Shown: one piece after another, positions 45,546-57,799 of the stretch
How positions within the stretch are numbered: position 1 is the stretch's first letter
Layout: each line of letters starts with the position of its first letter
Source of the DNA: Mytilisepta virgata
Lineage: Eukaryota; Mollusca; Bivalvia; Mytilida; Mytilidae
Assembly: GCA_028015205.1 (NCBI GenBank)
Contig: CM051520.1
Coordinates: 7,722,501-7,786,500 of the forward strand
Direction: 5' to 3'
Length of the DNA: 64,000 bases
Position numbers and translations under genes: made by a program
Notes under the pieces: generated by a model
Told to the model about the DNA's origin: nothing
What the model saw: only the letters and a program-made list of their open reading frames with translations
Databases searched by the model: none

Positions 45546-45602
<57 letters not shown>

Positions 45603-46047
45603 GCACTCCATTAGACAGGCAATCCCGGGAGTCAATTGAACAACCACAAGCACAACGAATAAACACTGAATAATAGAACTCAGGTGCTCGGGAAGGGTAA
45701 GCAGTTCCTGCTCCGTATACGGCAACCGTCGTGGAAGTTCAACGTCAATACAGTGGTAGTCACAAATTGGTGGAGATACATATAATGTTGCGACCGTGGG
45801 AACACTGTAACGGCCAACCAATGATGACGACCGTAAAATTTCCCAAGTGCTGACATCAACTTATCCTTGATAAAACCACGGTTAAGTGAATGCAGTAATA
45901 CTTTTTGTCGAAAGTCACGCTAACTCTCGCATGCACTTGAAAATCGATAAGCTGAGAAAAGTAGACGCAATATGCAAGCAATGCTTTTATATTGCTACTC
46001 AAGAAGTAACAGTTAACAACAGGAAAGTTGAATTCATCACGTTATAA
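45532..46047 (-). mobile_element. Penelope-like copy A5 (minus strand, RT C-terminus plus tail)
   Basis: Read on the minus strand from about 46047: a broken RT C-terminus (remnants of 'FNFP', 'YCYF' and a 'CIRL'-like region) followed by the tail with 'TTGCCGTATACGGAGCAGGA', 'ACTGCTTACCCTTCCCGAGC' and 'ACCTGAG'. The stretch with 'TATAGGAGTTCGTG' is missing. The tail T-run, seen here as A on the plus strand, has expanded to 54 nt (45547-45600). Confidence 0.75.
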
Positions 46048-46640
46048 TCGACACCTGTATTTAGGTCCTTTCTATGTTTTCTGTTTAATTGCAAGGGGGG
46101 TTTAGCAGTAGATCAAAGTTTCATTCACGAAATGTGCGCATCGTGTGCATCAAAAGTTGATATATAATTCAATATTAGCACTGAGTCGATACATTTCTTG
46201 GTGGACTCCAAGTCACCATCTAGTTTTTCGATACTAACCCAACACAGATACCTTAAATTTACTTACAGAAGGGTACATTTTGTGAAATATAAGGAGTACT
46301 GTCGATTCATTTATTTTCTTGGATACCAATTTTTCTTTGATAGAGAAAAGGGGCATTTCGTGTGATACGTGAATTCATGGATTTCTGGCTTAGAAAAAAA
46401 AATAAAAAGGTTGTTGAAATACTTAAATTCGTGACTTGGCACACCATGAAAATGCTGCGACAAAATTTTCCGATCGTACTTTGATATTTTACAGTATAGT
46501 ACTGATTTTAACCGCTAATAAAACAAAATTTTAACGAACAGATTCTTCAAATTTGTAACGGAACAAAGCTTGTCATGCATTTAACAAGAGTAACAAAAAT
46601 CCGTAGGTTAGGTTAATCAGGTGTGAAATATATATATTTC

Positions 46641-47290
46641 CAATGAGCTCGAAATTAAGGATACCACAGACACTGCCAAGTCTGCATGTTATCTTGACCT
46701 TCACCTCGAAATTGACACCCAGGGGAAGGCTGAATACAAACCTTTAAGATACACGGGATGACTTTGACTTTCCAATCGTCAACTTCCCATTTTTGAGCGG
46801 CAATATTCCAAAAGCGCCGGCGTATGGGGTATATATATCACAACTGATACTTTATTAAAGAGTTGTGATACATACATTGACTTACTGTACGGAGCCCGGC
46901 TCCTGACAGAAAAGTTGCTCAGACAGGGGTACGTTGCTCCTAAGCTGAAGTCATCCTTATTACAGTTTTATGGACGTCATCATGACTTGGTTGACAGGTA
47001 TGAAAAAACCGTTTCCCAAATGAAAATGGACCTGTTCCATTATAGTATCCCTTCCTCATACCGGATTTGACATGCACAGCACGGCGGGTGTCCTGCAGGA
47101 AGCAGAGACTGATTACTCTTCCGGAGCACCTGCGTCTAACCCCCCGGTTTTTTCGTGGGGTCCATATTGTTCACATGTTTTTAGTTTTTAATTGTAGTGC
47201 ATGTATTGTTTTGCTCTCCGGAATTTGTCAGTTGTTACGATTTTTCTCTCCTTCGAATATCCCTTTGGTATTTCTTGACGTTACATATAT
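46641..47290 (+). pseudogene. Penelope-like RT C-terminus with type B tail, copy B1
   Basis: It starts at 'ELEIKDTTDTAKSACYLDLH', then 'LEID', 'DDFDFPIVNFPFLSGNIPKA' and 'PAYGVYIS', with stops and frameshifts. It ends with 'FYGRHHDLVDRYEKT' and the type B tail: 'GGCGGGTGTCCTGCAGGAAG', 'GATTACTCTTCCGGAGCACC', to 'TTTGGTATTTCTTGACG'. It shows which RT lineage carries type B tails. The catalytic YIDD part is missing (5' truncation). Confidence 0.75.
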
Positions 47291-47299
47291 TGACGAAAT

Positions 47300-49930
47300 T
47301 GCAATCACTTGTCACGAAATACATACATATTTTTAATCTGATTACAATCCATAATGTCTGCTTTATTATCTTTTTACTAGATGTTTTTACTGTAATTTAT
47401 AGTCTGTATTGTGTAGGCATACTTTGGATTAGTATTGTCCTTGAATGCGTGATTAAAGAAGTAGGGAAAAGTGGCCTTACTCCTTTGCAACGCACATGTG
47501 TATGTATACACATCACGTCATATTTTGCATTGGAGTAATATAACAACTGTGACAGATATTGCTACCTAAAATTGAGAACATTTATTCTTCATTATTTTCA
47601 GTATTGTAATATATGTAATAAAATGACATTTTTCAATTACCCCGGGTTTCGCCTGTCACATTGCACTCGGGCAGAAGTAAAGTGTCAATATTATGACGTA
47701 CACTAGGGGCAGCGGTAAAGTATATTTTTGTGTCAATGTTATGGTTCGAACTTGAAGAAAAGTAAAGTCCATTTATGTGCCAATGCTATGACGTGACATT
47801 GGATTAAACAAATATCTAGTCTCACGAGATAGAAACTCCGTAAGGGTCAATTAAATCACGGTGGTTAATTTTGAAGTGATGATATTATCAAAGAGAAAGA
47901 AGTTTATGTGCAGAATGTTTGCCTTATATTGGGCCGGTGTGGAAACTAAGCCTTTCTCAAATCAACATTATTACTATATTTCAACGGTATGGAAAATTAA
48001 GTCCATCTACATGTATTCATATATATAATCATTACAACTGTCTGGTCTATTGATACTTCTGAACATCATTTCTTAAAAGAGGAGATGCACAGTGCCAACT
48101 AATGCATATTATTGTCTATAAGTTTTGTTGAAACTCCATTCACTGGATAAATTTGTTGGACACGGATACAAAGTAGACTTTTGGAATTTGTTAGACAAAA
48201 ACAAAAATGTCATCGTAAGTACCTTTTTTATCACATTTTCACCCTTCTGTTTATACTTAACGACTACATCTTATGATAAAAAGTAAGGAAACTTAAACGA
48301 GATTCGTACAAAATATATATGAAAAGTATGTAATGCCTGCAGCGTAGCTATTACACACATGTAATTTGCACTAAATACCGTCAGTAACGATCATCCAGCG
48401 ACAAAATTGGTATTACAATATGACACATTACCCTGCTTATCGAGCTATTAGCTTTGTAAAATAGCGAACATCTGACTTGGCCATCAAGCTTACGGATAAT
48501 TATGTCTATGATAATTCGGTTTGTTTGTTGTTTTTTTTTATATTAAAAACGACTAAATTCTCTGGCGCTTATCCTTCGTTAATCAACTGTTGTCGTTTGA
48601 CCGTAAAAAACTTAAATAATTCAATTTCCGTATGGTGTTAATTTAATAATGGTTGATCAGTTCTGTCGATCGTCTGTTTCCTGGGCAATAACAAATTGAC
48701 GATTTTGACGTCCTTTCCTTAGCACTTTTTACTGTTGCATGGATGTTTTAACTAATGAAATTTTGTACAAATTATTATGAATCTCGTAGTAATTGATAAG
48801 ATTAAGCACAGAGATATCAATATTCTACTATAGTATTAATGTCACCACGTCTACTTTTCTACTAGATTACTGCCATCACGTCTTAATTGCTTTGGTAGTG
48901 AAATGATTTTTTTTTATACATGTACAATTATACAACGTATTATCACCTTGAAATAAAGGCAATTTTTCAAACGCAATTTTACACTCAGAATATTATGGTT
49001 GTGTTTTGAACAATACTTCAATTTTCAGAATAACAGGGTAAATCTTGCCTCACCCTCCAGCTGACCCATCTGTGTCAATATGGCAATGTTTTAGTTGGAT
49101 ACAAATACCTGAAAAGCAATCTAATGACTTCATTTAAAGGGATAGACTATCATGAGAATGTACAAACAAATAAGCAAATACAAAACACAGTTTAAAAGCT
49201 CCGAAAAGTGAAAACTATGGTGAATATGATTTTCTTACGTAAATCGACGAAATGTGCACATCTTGTGCAGCAAATTGGTATCAAACAAATCATTAAAACC
49301 GAGGAGGGAGTGAACTCTTACCAGTATCGTGTGGTCCAACAAAGTTCGGTATAAAAAACATAATATGATATTGGTTCATAATAATGTTCAGTTCATGATG
49401 ACGTTCGCAGGATGTCCGTTGTGATAACAATCTTTAACAGCTAAAATGCTATTTGAGTAGCTTTTGTGACAACACTGATTTTCTCTCCAGAAAGTCATGG
49501 TAAAGTATTTCCAAGTATATTCTAAATATGTAAACTCCGTTACTAGTTGATGTATATTGCTATTCCTGAGAAAAACAATTAATAATTACTGCTTCTCCTG
49601 AGAGGAAAATTAACAATTTTCTCTATCTAGGACGACAAAACGCTTGTCGCACAAGTTGTTCTTCAAAATTTCCTCGTCGGCAATTTCAACAGTTTTGGTA
49701 AAATTTACGTAAATTATATTTGGAGTATCCTTAATTTTATTGTATGCTCACAAGGAAAATATTGAGTCCGTCGTGTATATTAATAACATGACGGTCCGCT
49801 TAACGTGCGTATGGAAACAATTCCGAGAAAACAATGATACCCATTGTAATAACTATTGTCAGTTGCAAAGAGTGTTTTTTTTCTGTCTGAAATCTTGAAA
49901 AATATTTTTTTCTGTTTGAAACAATATCGG
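47300..49930. other. No gene seen; AT-rich DNA with short degenerate repeats
   Basis: Between 47670 and 47800 the phrase 'agtaaagt...gtcaat.ttatgacgt' recurs about three times at 40-45 bp spacing. Otherwise featureless. Confidence 0.5.
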
Positions 49931-49936
49931 CGTTTC

Positions 49937-51750
49937 TCTAAAGAGGACAAATATACCTAAAGAGCAAGCCAAAAACGTAATCCATTGGACAGACAAACCC
50001 GGAAAGACTAATGAACAACCACAGGCACAAAAAATAATCATTGAAAACTAAAAAACAATGAACAACACGAACTCCTATAAAAACCAGGTGTAAACCCAGG
50101 TTCTTGCTTCGTATACGGCAACCGTCGGTCGTGAAGTTCAACAAAGTCAATCCGGTGGAAGTCACAAATCGGTGGAATCAAATGAAATGTTACGACAGTG
50201 GGAACAGATCCATCATCATCTTAGATATTGGAACACTGCAATGGTCAATCAATTCATAATGACGACCGTAAAATTTCCAAAATGATAACATCAACTTATC
50301 CCTGTCGAAAGACATGGTAACTCACGCATGCCCTTGGAAATCGGATAAGCTGAGAAGGTAGACGCCATATGCGGGCGATGCTGGTATATTGCTACTCAAA
50401 AAGGGAAAGTTAACAATAGGAAAGTTGAAGTCATCACGTTTGTCATAAAGTTTTGTCTTCAAATGTCCCTCATTGTCTATTTCAATAAACAAATCCAAAT
50501 ATGAAGCAGACGTCGGATGTAGAAAGTCTTGGAACTTGTCATTATTTAACGAAAACACGTCATCTATATAACGAAAAGTGAAATTAAAGGATAGGGCTAG
50601 TTTAATTTTGTTTTCATGTAATGGTTTGAATGAAGTCCGCGTCATATGAGTACAGAAACAGATCGGCGAGGTGAGAAACACAGTGGGTTCCCAGTGGAAT
50701 GCCGATTGTATGTTGAAAAATTAGGCCGCCAAATTCAACAAATATGTTGTCTATAAGAAAATGTAACATGTTTGTAATTTCATCTTCAGAATACTTTTTG
50801 TCAGAATCAGAGTGGTTCTCCACGACATAAGCCTTTTGTCTACCTAGAATTAGAAATTTATACCTGCGTGTGCCATTTATGTTGAAAAAACATTGATGAA
50901 CTAGTAGTTTTAAGCGATCTTTTAATTAATAAATGTAGTATGGTTGTGTAGAGTGTAGAGAAGTCGAATGTTTTTATACTGTTGCATGTAGCCTAAGATT
51001 TTGATTTTTGATACTGTCGTAAATTTTTGGAGTTTTTAAGAATCCACATCTGATTGAAACCACTGGTGGAATATGATGTTTCGCGGTAATTCTGAAGGCC
51101 CTCTTTAATACATGTTAATATAAATGTTAAGATCTTTGAAAGAGGTTTTGTAGAGCAATTAGCTGACCCAGCAATATACCTTTGTTTAAACTGATTCTTA
51201 CGTAGTTTAGGAATCCAATAAATAGCAGGAAGGTCTATTTCTTCACCCTTTGTAGAAATGCCAAAGGAATGAAGAACGTTCTTGTGGTTATCAATGAATT
51301 CCTGCGTAGTGAGTGTGGTCGATGTATAAATTGGGTTACCCGCAGTGTTATATATTCCCAAGTCGTTTCTAAGACACTCAAAATAATAGTTCCTGCAGAC
51401 AAAAAATGTTTTCAACAACCTTAGGGTCTTTAAAGATGGATGTAACTTTAGTGCTCATACACCCTTGGTGGTTTTTAATTCGGAGTTGTATCATTGACCT
51501 TATAGCCGTCACCTACTCCGTCGGTGTGTCAGCAGGTTCCTGTTCCTTTGAAGTCCCTTTTCTGGTATAGTCCTCAACAGAATCCATCAGCAATTTAAAA
51601 TTATATTTCCAATTAATTGGCTGAGGTTCTCGGTATTTGGGACCTTTAGCTACCATCAACTTGATTAAGTTCTCTAGTGATAAGATGACCCACCGTACTA
51701 TAATTGAAAGGCGATGTAGAACAGGAGCAGTCAGGGGGTTTAGAAATTAT
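49937..51750 (-). pseudogene. Penelope-like element copy A6, longest copy, broken
   Basis: Read on the minus strand from about 51750. There is an N-terminal region before the RT ('AKGPKYREPQPINWKYNFKL', 'STKVTSIFKDPKVVE'), then the fingers ('LPAIYWIPKLRKNQFKQRYI', 'GSANCSTKPLSKILTFILT', 'NQMWILKNSK'). Next come 'FLIDNIFVEFGGLIFQHTIG' and a damaged 'PLGTHCVSHLADLFLYS', the catalytic 'FRYIDDVFSLNN', and 'ASYLDLFIEIDNEGHLKTK' with the preceding 16 or so residues deleted. Several frameshifts and stops separate these parts. The type A tail follows, lacking part of the module. It is the only copy showing the pre-RT region. No GIY-YIG domain was recognised. The left limit of the element is uncertain. 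Confidence 0.78.
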
Positions 51751-51839
51751 TTTTATTTTTTAACATTCTGTTTGATTTCAAGAGGTATTGTATCAATCAT
51801 CTTTGTCTTGCATTTCAATATATCATGTATTTAAGGGTA

Positions 51840-54800
51840 CATTCCTTTTTTTAATATAAGATATTTTATGGATGTCAGTGAAATTCTTAAAAAATTTTTT
51901 TATCTTGCATTAAGAGCTTGTAATGAACCGTTAACACCTGAAATGTGTTGAAAACGTAACGACAATGTTGTTTTGGTTTTAGGATTAAATTTCTGTCTTG
52001 TTTCATCTTTTATTTCTGTTTATATGATAAATTTGCTAGACATTTTCAGTTTATAAATACTGAAATTTTATTGAAGTTAAGTCTCAACTCTTTCAAAATA
52101 TGTTTCTGCTCTTTGGCTTCTCTCAAAAATGATGACGAATAGATTTGTAACATCGTTTTCTTTCTTCTGCTAACAATTACAGTAATGGATGCATTGTATA
52201 TTTGCGTTGGGGTTATTTCATTATTATCAAATATCACAGTATACCGTTTTGAAAATTATCGTCGTTGAGTACGCTGGAATAACTAGTTTCTTATGATATA
52301 CATGTAATCATAATGTACAATTTGCATGACTATAATGCACTGACTGAATAAAAAAAAAAAAATAAAATAAGAATGTTACGTAACACTGAACAAATTTTAT
52401 ATACGCTTTCTTACATTTGTACATGATTTAATAAAATTTGTAGAATATGTCTTTAAATTTCACCATTTAAAGAAAATAAATTGCGAAACATATTTGAAAA
52501 ATAATTAACGTCAGAAAACGACGCCGCTGACGTTAATTTTGATAGATCGGAGGATCATTTCGTTGTATTTGATCGACGGGAAAATTCAATACCTTTAAAT
52601 TACATAAACTGTCAGAATCTCGGATATAATCATCTTATCATATATGTAGTAGTTATTACTTAGCTTTTGAATGTCAGACGCTTAGCTGTATCGTATACCC
52701 TGTATCAAGTCTCCAGTTGAAACATGTGATTAAGTGAACAATATATTATTATCAAAATCCGTATCACATGGTGTATCAAACCTCGAATAATATCAGCATT
52801 CGGTCCGTCGCCCCCTTCTGACTGATATTTTTTACTCGAGTTCTTATGAAATTTGATACGTTATTGCCATGTATTATTGACTATATAGAAAGAATGCATT
52901 TACAGGTATGCATTTTCTCCATTTGTTAATGTCATTAGACTTCATTAACTTTTCAACATTTACCGTACCCATGATACACATGTACATTGTATGTAGGGTT
53001 TTCTAGTTGTAATCATTGTGAACAGTTGTATCATAGATCTTTAAATCAAAGATAAATCATATCACGAGATCTTTGAAATCATATTAATGAAATTATGGAA
53101 ACCGAAAATAATTATATTATTCAATTTATATAACAATCATCGTATATGATAGGGGATTATTTGCTTTGAAGATTTAATTTCCCAGATGGTTTAATTTTTC
53201 ATTTTGGCTATGTTCTGCTGTACAAGAGTAAACTAGAAGGAAATATCAATGATATATATAAATATATAAATTGTAACGCACGATCGTGATTTCGGACAAT
53301 TAATATCGGAACATCACTTTAATTTAGTCTTCAAACAGAAAACAGCTATATAATTTTCTATATAAAGGAAGAAATAACATATTATTGTTGACCTTCATGT
53401 TATTTGTTCTATTATTTATTCATATATGGAATGTAAATTTGGAAACCTGGACAAAAGAAAACTACTGCACATGGTTTTGTTGATACACAGAAGAATTCCA
53501 TATTACAGTATTTACACGTACCTCGTCGTATCTTAGGCTTATTTTAATTTTTTTATTTTTGACTTTAACCACTTTAACAACGGAAAACCTGATAGATCAA
53601 ATCTCCTACGTTGAAATAACACAGAATAACTGTAAAAGGACTATTAAAATTTCAATTTTAGGGTATATCCTGTATTCTTAATAAATGTAAAAGTAACATT
53701 GTGTCAAAGCTGCACATGTCTTCTTCCGATATATGTAGTTGTTCGAGAGATGGCCCAAAATTAAACTGTATAAAGGTCTCTTGGGCAATAAACGTGGAAA
53801 GTCAAATGCATATGTAAGGTAAAAATGAACTTGTTGTTTCAATGCATGTTTAAATATTTTAATATCTATTACAAATGACATGGCTACCAAGAGTAGGCTA
53901 ATTACCGCTACAGAAGGCTAATTCTCTGTAGAAACAAGTGTCCGTACATACAGATATTTTGCCCTGTGATATGTTGCAGTTTTATGGGTTGCTCAGTGTT
54001 TGTTTTAAGAATATTGACCAAATTTAATCATACTTCTGTGAATTTGGGTATAAATTCCCCCGTTCTTTGACAGTCAAATTTTGGTGACCTCTGGATTTCT
54101 TTTATATTGAACAATGTTTTGAGAATCGATGTAATATTTGACGATACGTGCAAGCAAACAGCAGTCAATTAACATAATTATCAAGCAAACACGTGTTTCT
54201 AACCGAAACCAGCCGACAATTTTGAGGATCATACCAATATCAAATATATAAATACACAGACCTTTTTGCTGTGCTTTCAAACAATTACAATCACAATATC
54301 TCCAAATGCTTATCCATTTCACCAACCATTTTTAAAATCAATTGAATCAAATAAAACATTTACATACAATCACATCCAGGCAAAAAGTATAATTCATTCA
54401 TATTGTGAATTTCCGTTTGTATTTTACAAACGCAGTTATAGAAATGGCACCATAGGAAATCTTGTAAGGTGAATCGTGTTCGTGTGATTTTATTCGTTGT
54501 ACGATCAACCATCTGTAACCGATTTCTGTGAAAAGTTATTTAAAGAAATACATAAAACTATTGGATGCTTTGTTTTATATTTATCTAATCAAATTCAGTT
54601 CAAAGACCACAAACGAACGTCTTCAGTAATTACTATATTCTGACGTCCACAAGAAAAAAACAAAGCTTTAAAATTCTCTCCACTGCGGCTTCCTGTGTTA
54701 ATATAGTTTTACGTAGTCATCAAACATCTTCAAAGTACAAATGATAAATCTGAAATGAATGTCAATGTTGGATATTGAATTGATTATAAGCGACGATAAT

Positions 54801-55200
54801 TGACGTCCTTAATCTTCTTTTAAGACGAAGAAAAGCATTTTCCTTCGTCGTACATGTAAAATTTAACGTGAGTAACATTCTTAGTACGTTTATAACCTCT
54901 ACTTCTTTTTCTTATCACTTAATTTTGATTACTTTTTTAAACTAACTACGTTTTTGAGGTGTGACGAAATCTGAAACATCGGTTGAACCCCGTCATATTT
55001 TGGTCATTCCGACATAAGAATCTGTTCTACATTGTTCTAATTGATTCTTTCAGGTTTGCTCATTTTGGCACCTGAGATCTGTTGAAGGCACATAAGCTGT
55101 TGAAATGTGTACATACATGTACGTTCGCACTTGAGCTCTGTTGATGGGACATAAACTGTTGAAATGTGCACATACACGTACGTTGCATGTAAAATTAGTA
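51840..55200. other. No gene seen; AT-rich spacer
   Basis: Short frames only. 'CCGCTACAGAAGGCTAA' near 53908 echoes the block at 23912. An A-rich run lies near 52350. Confidence 0.55.
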
Positions 55201-55211
55201 TCAAATACTTA

Positions 55212-55688
55212 CTGTGTCGCCTGCGTTACGCAGAAGCGGCATATAGGGATCATTATCCGTCGTCTTTCGTCGTCTGGCGTCGTTTTCAGCGTCGGCGTCA
55301 CTTAATAATTTCTGTCACATTTTTCACAGGAACCCCACTAGTCGGCTGCCTAATATTCGGGATAGAGCATCAGTATGGAGACCTGTATCGTGTAAGGCAG
55401 TTCCGAATCTGTCACAGGTCCACTTCCCATTTGACGGAACTTAGAATATCTTCAAAAGAAAATAAGTATGCAGGCGACACATATCCGAGATATATTTTTG
55501 AGATAGAAATATTTCTGGCACATTTTTTCAGGAACCACACAGGTTAGCTTCCTGGAATTGGAACAGAGCATCAGTATGGAGAACTGTATCGTGTAAGGCA
55601 GTTTGAAATCTGCCACATGTCCACTATTTGTTTGTCGGAAATAAGAATATTTTCAAAAGAAAATAAGTACGTAGGCGACACATATCAG
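55212..55688. mobile_element. Element with TGTGTCGCCTGC terminal inverted repeats and internal duplication
   Basis: The left end is TGTGTCGCCTGCGTTACGC. GCAGGCGACACATATC lies at 55471-55486 and GTAGGCGACACATATC at 55671-55686. The inner ~190-bp unit ('aggaacc.cac', 'gagcatcagtatggaga', 'ctgtatcgtgtaaggcagtt', 'ttcaaaagaaaataagta') occurs twice. A 'cgtcgtctttcgtcgtctgg' stretch follows the left end. No coding capacity; probably a non-autonomous DNA element. I have seen similar ends in mussel sequence but do not name the family. Confidence 0.65.
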
Positions 55689-55979
55689 TTATTTCGAAGG
55701 CTCTTCCTTTTGATTTAGAGGTAACCCTTAGCTGAGTTTGGATTCCCGTTTGCTTTAATTGTTCTGGGTTTGATGGCTGCGCTTATTTTTTCAGCATTAT
55801 ATCTTTAACCGGATTTCCAAAGTTTTGATCTCGAGCACTGCTGATGAGTTGTCAGTCAATGAAATGACAAGACAGTGCATCAAATTTATTCGGCATTTTG
55901 TGATAAATTTTATTTTTATAATAGTACCATCAGTATTTCTAGACGAAAGGGATTATTGGCTGTCTTCTGATGTGAGATG

Positions 55980-56459
55980 TTAGTCCTGGTCGAAAGTAAT
56001 CCAGCTTTGACACAATGTTACTTTTAAATGTCGGAATACCCAAGCGAAAATATAGTGGGATTCGAAATCAAAGAAAAAGACAAAGTCATGAGAATGGAAC
56101 ACAACAAGCAACGATACAACGATACATGTTGAGAAGACAGTAATTAGTCTTGCCAACAAGTTACTTTGAGATGTTATCTCGTCAAAGTATAAAATACCCT
56201 TTTCATTTGACTTTATGTTTATGTACGAGACAGGAGGAATGCATTGTGCTAAGACAGCATGAATAAGCAGGATTAAGAATACCTCAGCGGTCACAGTATT
56301 CAGTAAACATTGGCAGAGCAATTTAATCCTGGTATTATCAATAGATATAAATATACATTTTCTGCAGAACAATATTCCAAACAAAAGCGACACATTTATT
56401 TGATTTTTATTTATGCTTTTCACTATTGCATATACCGTATACGAGAAGAAGACTACCAA
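55980..56459 (-). CDS. Uncertain 159-codon hydrophobic reading frame
   Basis: It is one of the longer frames not explained by a repeat. It has a hydrophobic segment 'VFLILLIHAVLAQCIPP' resembling a signal peptide, though it is internal, and a second one 'LITVFSTCIVVSLLVVF', then a Phe-rich part. No family resemblance, and in AT-rich DNA hydrophobic frames of this length can occur by chance. Listed as a candidate only. Confidence 0.15.
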   Translation of the reverse strand: MVVFFSYTVYAIVKSINKNQINVSLLFGILFCRKCIFISIDNTRIKLLCQCLLNTVTAEVFLILLIHAVLAQCIPPVSYINIKSNEKGILYFDEITSQSNLLARLITVFSTCIVVSLLVVFHSHDFVFFFDFESHYIFAWVFRHLKVTLCQSWITFDQD

Positions 56460-56514
56460 GGCAATAAGAAAAATTATCCACTACCAAAAAAGCAAAAGGC
56501 AATGCGAATTCGTA

Positions 56515-57385
56515 GCACATCAAACAAGTACTATGAAGACAGAACCAAAGGAAGACATTATGTATATAGCATTAACACATCAAATGAAGACTATGAAGAC
56601 AACACTTAAGACATTATGTATCGAACACTAACACATCAAACTAACACTAGGAAGACAAAACCAACGTGAGCAAAGGAAGAAATAATGTCTACAACACTAA
56701 CACAGCAAACCTATACTATTACGATACAACCAGAGAAAGAAATAATGTCTAGAAACACATACTACGAAGACACAATCCAAAAGAAGACAATGTCTAAAAC
56801 GCAAACAAATACTATGAAGAAACAACCAAAAGAAGACATGTATAGAACACTAACACATCAAACAAATACTAGGAAGACACAACCAAAGAAGAACATAATG
56901 TCTAGAACACTAACACAGCAAACCAATACTATTAAGATACAACCAACGGAAGAAATAATGTCTAGAATACTAAAACAGCAAACACATACTAGGAAGAAAC
57001 AACCAAAGAAAAACATGTCTAAAACACTAACACAGCAAAACAATACTATGAATATAGAACACTAACACATCAAACAAACACTAGGAAGACACAACCAAAG
57101 GAATACATAATCTCTAGAACACTAACAAAGCAAACACATACTATGAAGACACAATCAAAGGAAGACATATTGTATAGAATACTAAAACAGCAAACAAATA
57201 CTACGAAGACACAGCCAAAAGAAGACACTTTGTATAGAACACTAACACAGCAAACAAATACTAGGACGACACAATTAAAAGAAGACTTTATGTATAGAAC
57301 ACTAACACAGCAAACAAATACTAGGACGACACAATTAAAAGAAGACTTTATGTATAGAACACTAACACAGCAAACAAATACTAGG
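56515..57385 (+). repeat. 60-bp-period minisatellite, about 13-14 units
   Basis: The unit contains 'gaacactaacacagcaaaca', 'aatactaggaagacacaacc' and 'aaaggaagacataatgtcta'. The last units are exactly 60 bp apart and almost identical (rows starting 57241, 57301 and 57361); earlier units are more varied. Because 60 is a multiple of three, plus-strand frames (56685-57065 and 57143-57430) read as 20-residue repeats rich in Thr, Gln and Lys. Breaks between frames argue against a real protein. The array stops exactly at the LTR boundary 57386. Confidence 0.9.
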
Positions 57386-57598
57386 TGTGGCGGAGTAAAC
57401 AGACTTGTTCCAATAAATATATTTATATAACAAATGTATAAATGAACGGTTTCCACATTGATTACAGATGCACACAGCATGTTCAGTTATAGTCGGGGCC
57501 AGTTTCAGAATGTGGCGTGCAATCCATAAAAATAGTTAAAGGGAGACAATCAGATCTAAGAACTTTAACAATGGAAAAATTTAACCTGCAGTTGAATT
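57386..57598 (-). repeat. BEL/Pao-type LTR, left copy (3' LTR of the minus-strand element)
   Basis: The plus strand begins TGTGGCGGAGTAAAC and ends ...TTAACCTGCAGTTGAATT. It matches 59669-59895 with several substitutions and small indels (for example 'cagaatgtggcgtgcaatcc' against 'cagaatggggatgtggcgtg'). The real LTR may extend further right into 57599-57790, because the other copy may be truncated. Confidence 0.75.
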
Positions 57599-57799
57599 GG
57601 AAAATATATATTAAATATTAACTAACTGTCCTCAGTATATAGAAAATAATTAAAGTTCATATTAAAACTATCATAACTCGCGTTTTTCGCGATACCCCAA
57701 ACGCAAAAGAAAAATGTTCAAAAGTTCATAATCCACCGTTGCACTAAATATAATGTTCTATTGTTCACTGTTAAAAGTTCATGTATCATCACTTGAAAT

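Noticed and set aside
45369..45614. Poly-Lys frame and its poly-Phe complement
   Set aside because: It is the 54-nt A homopolymer.
56685..57065. Thr/Gln/Lys repeat protein from the 60-bp minisatellite
   Set aside because: The frame is broken between units and on both sides, there is no promoter or splice evidence, and open frames are expected from a unit length divisible by three.
57070..57480. 136-codon Cys/Val-rich hydrophobic repeat frame on the minus strand
   Set aside because: Opposite strand of the same minisatellite, running into the LTR.
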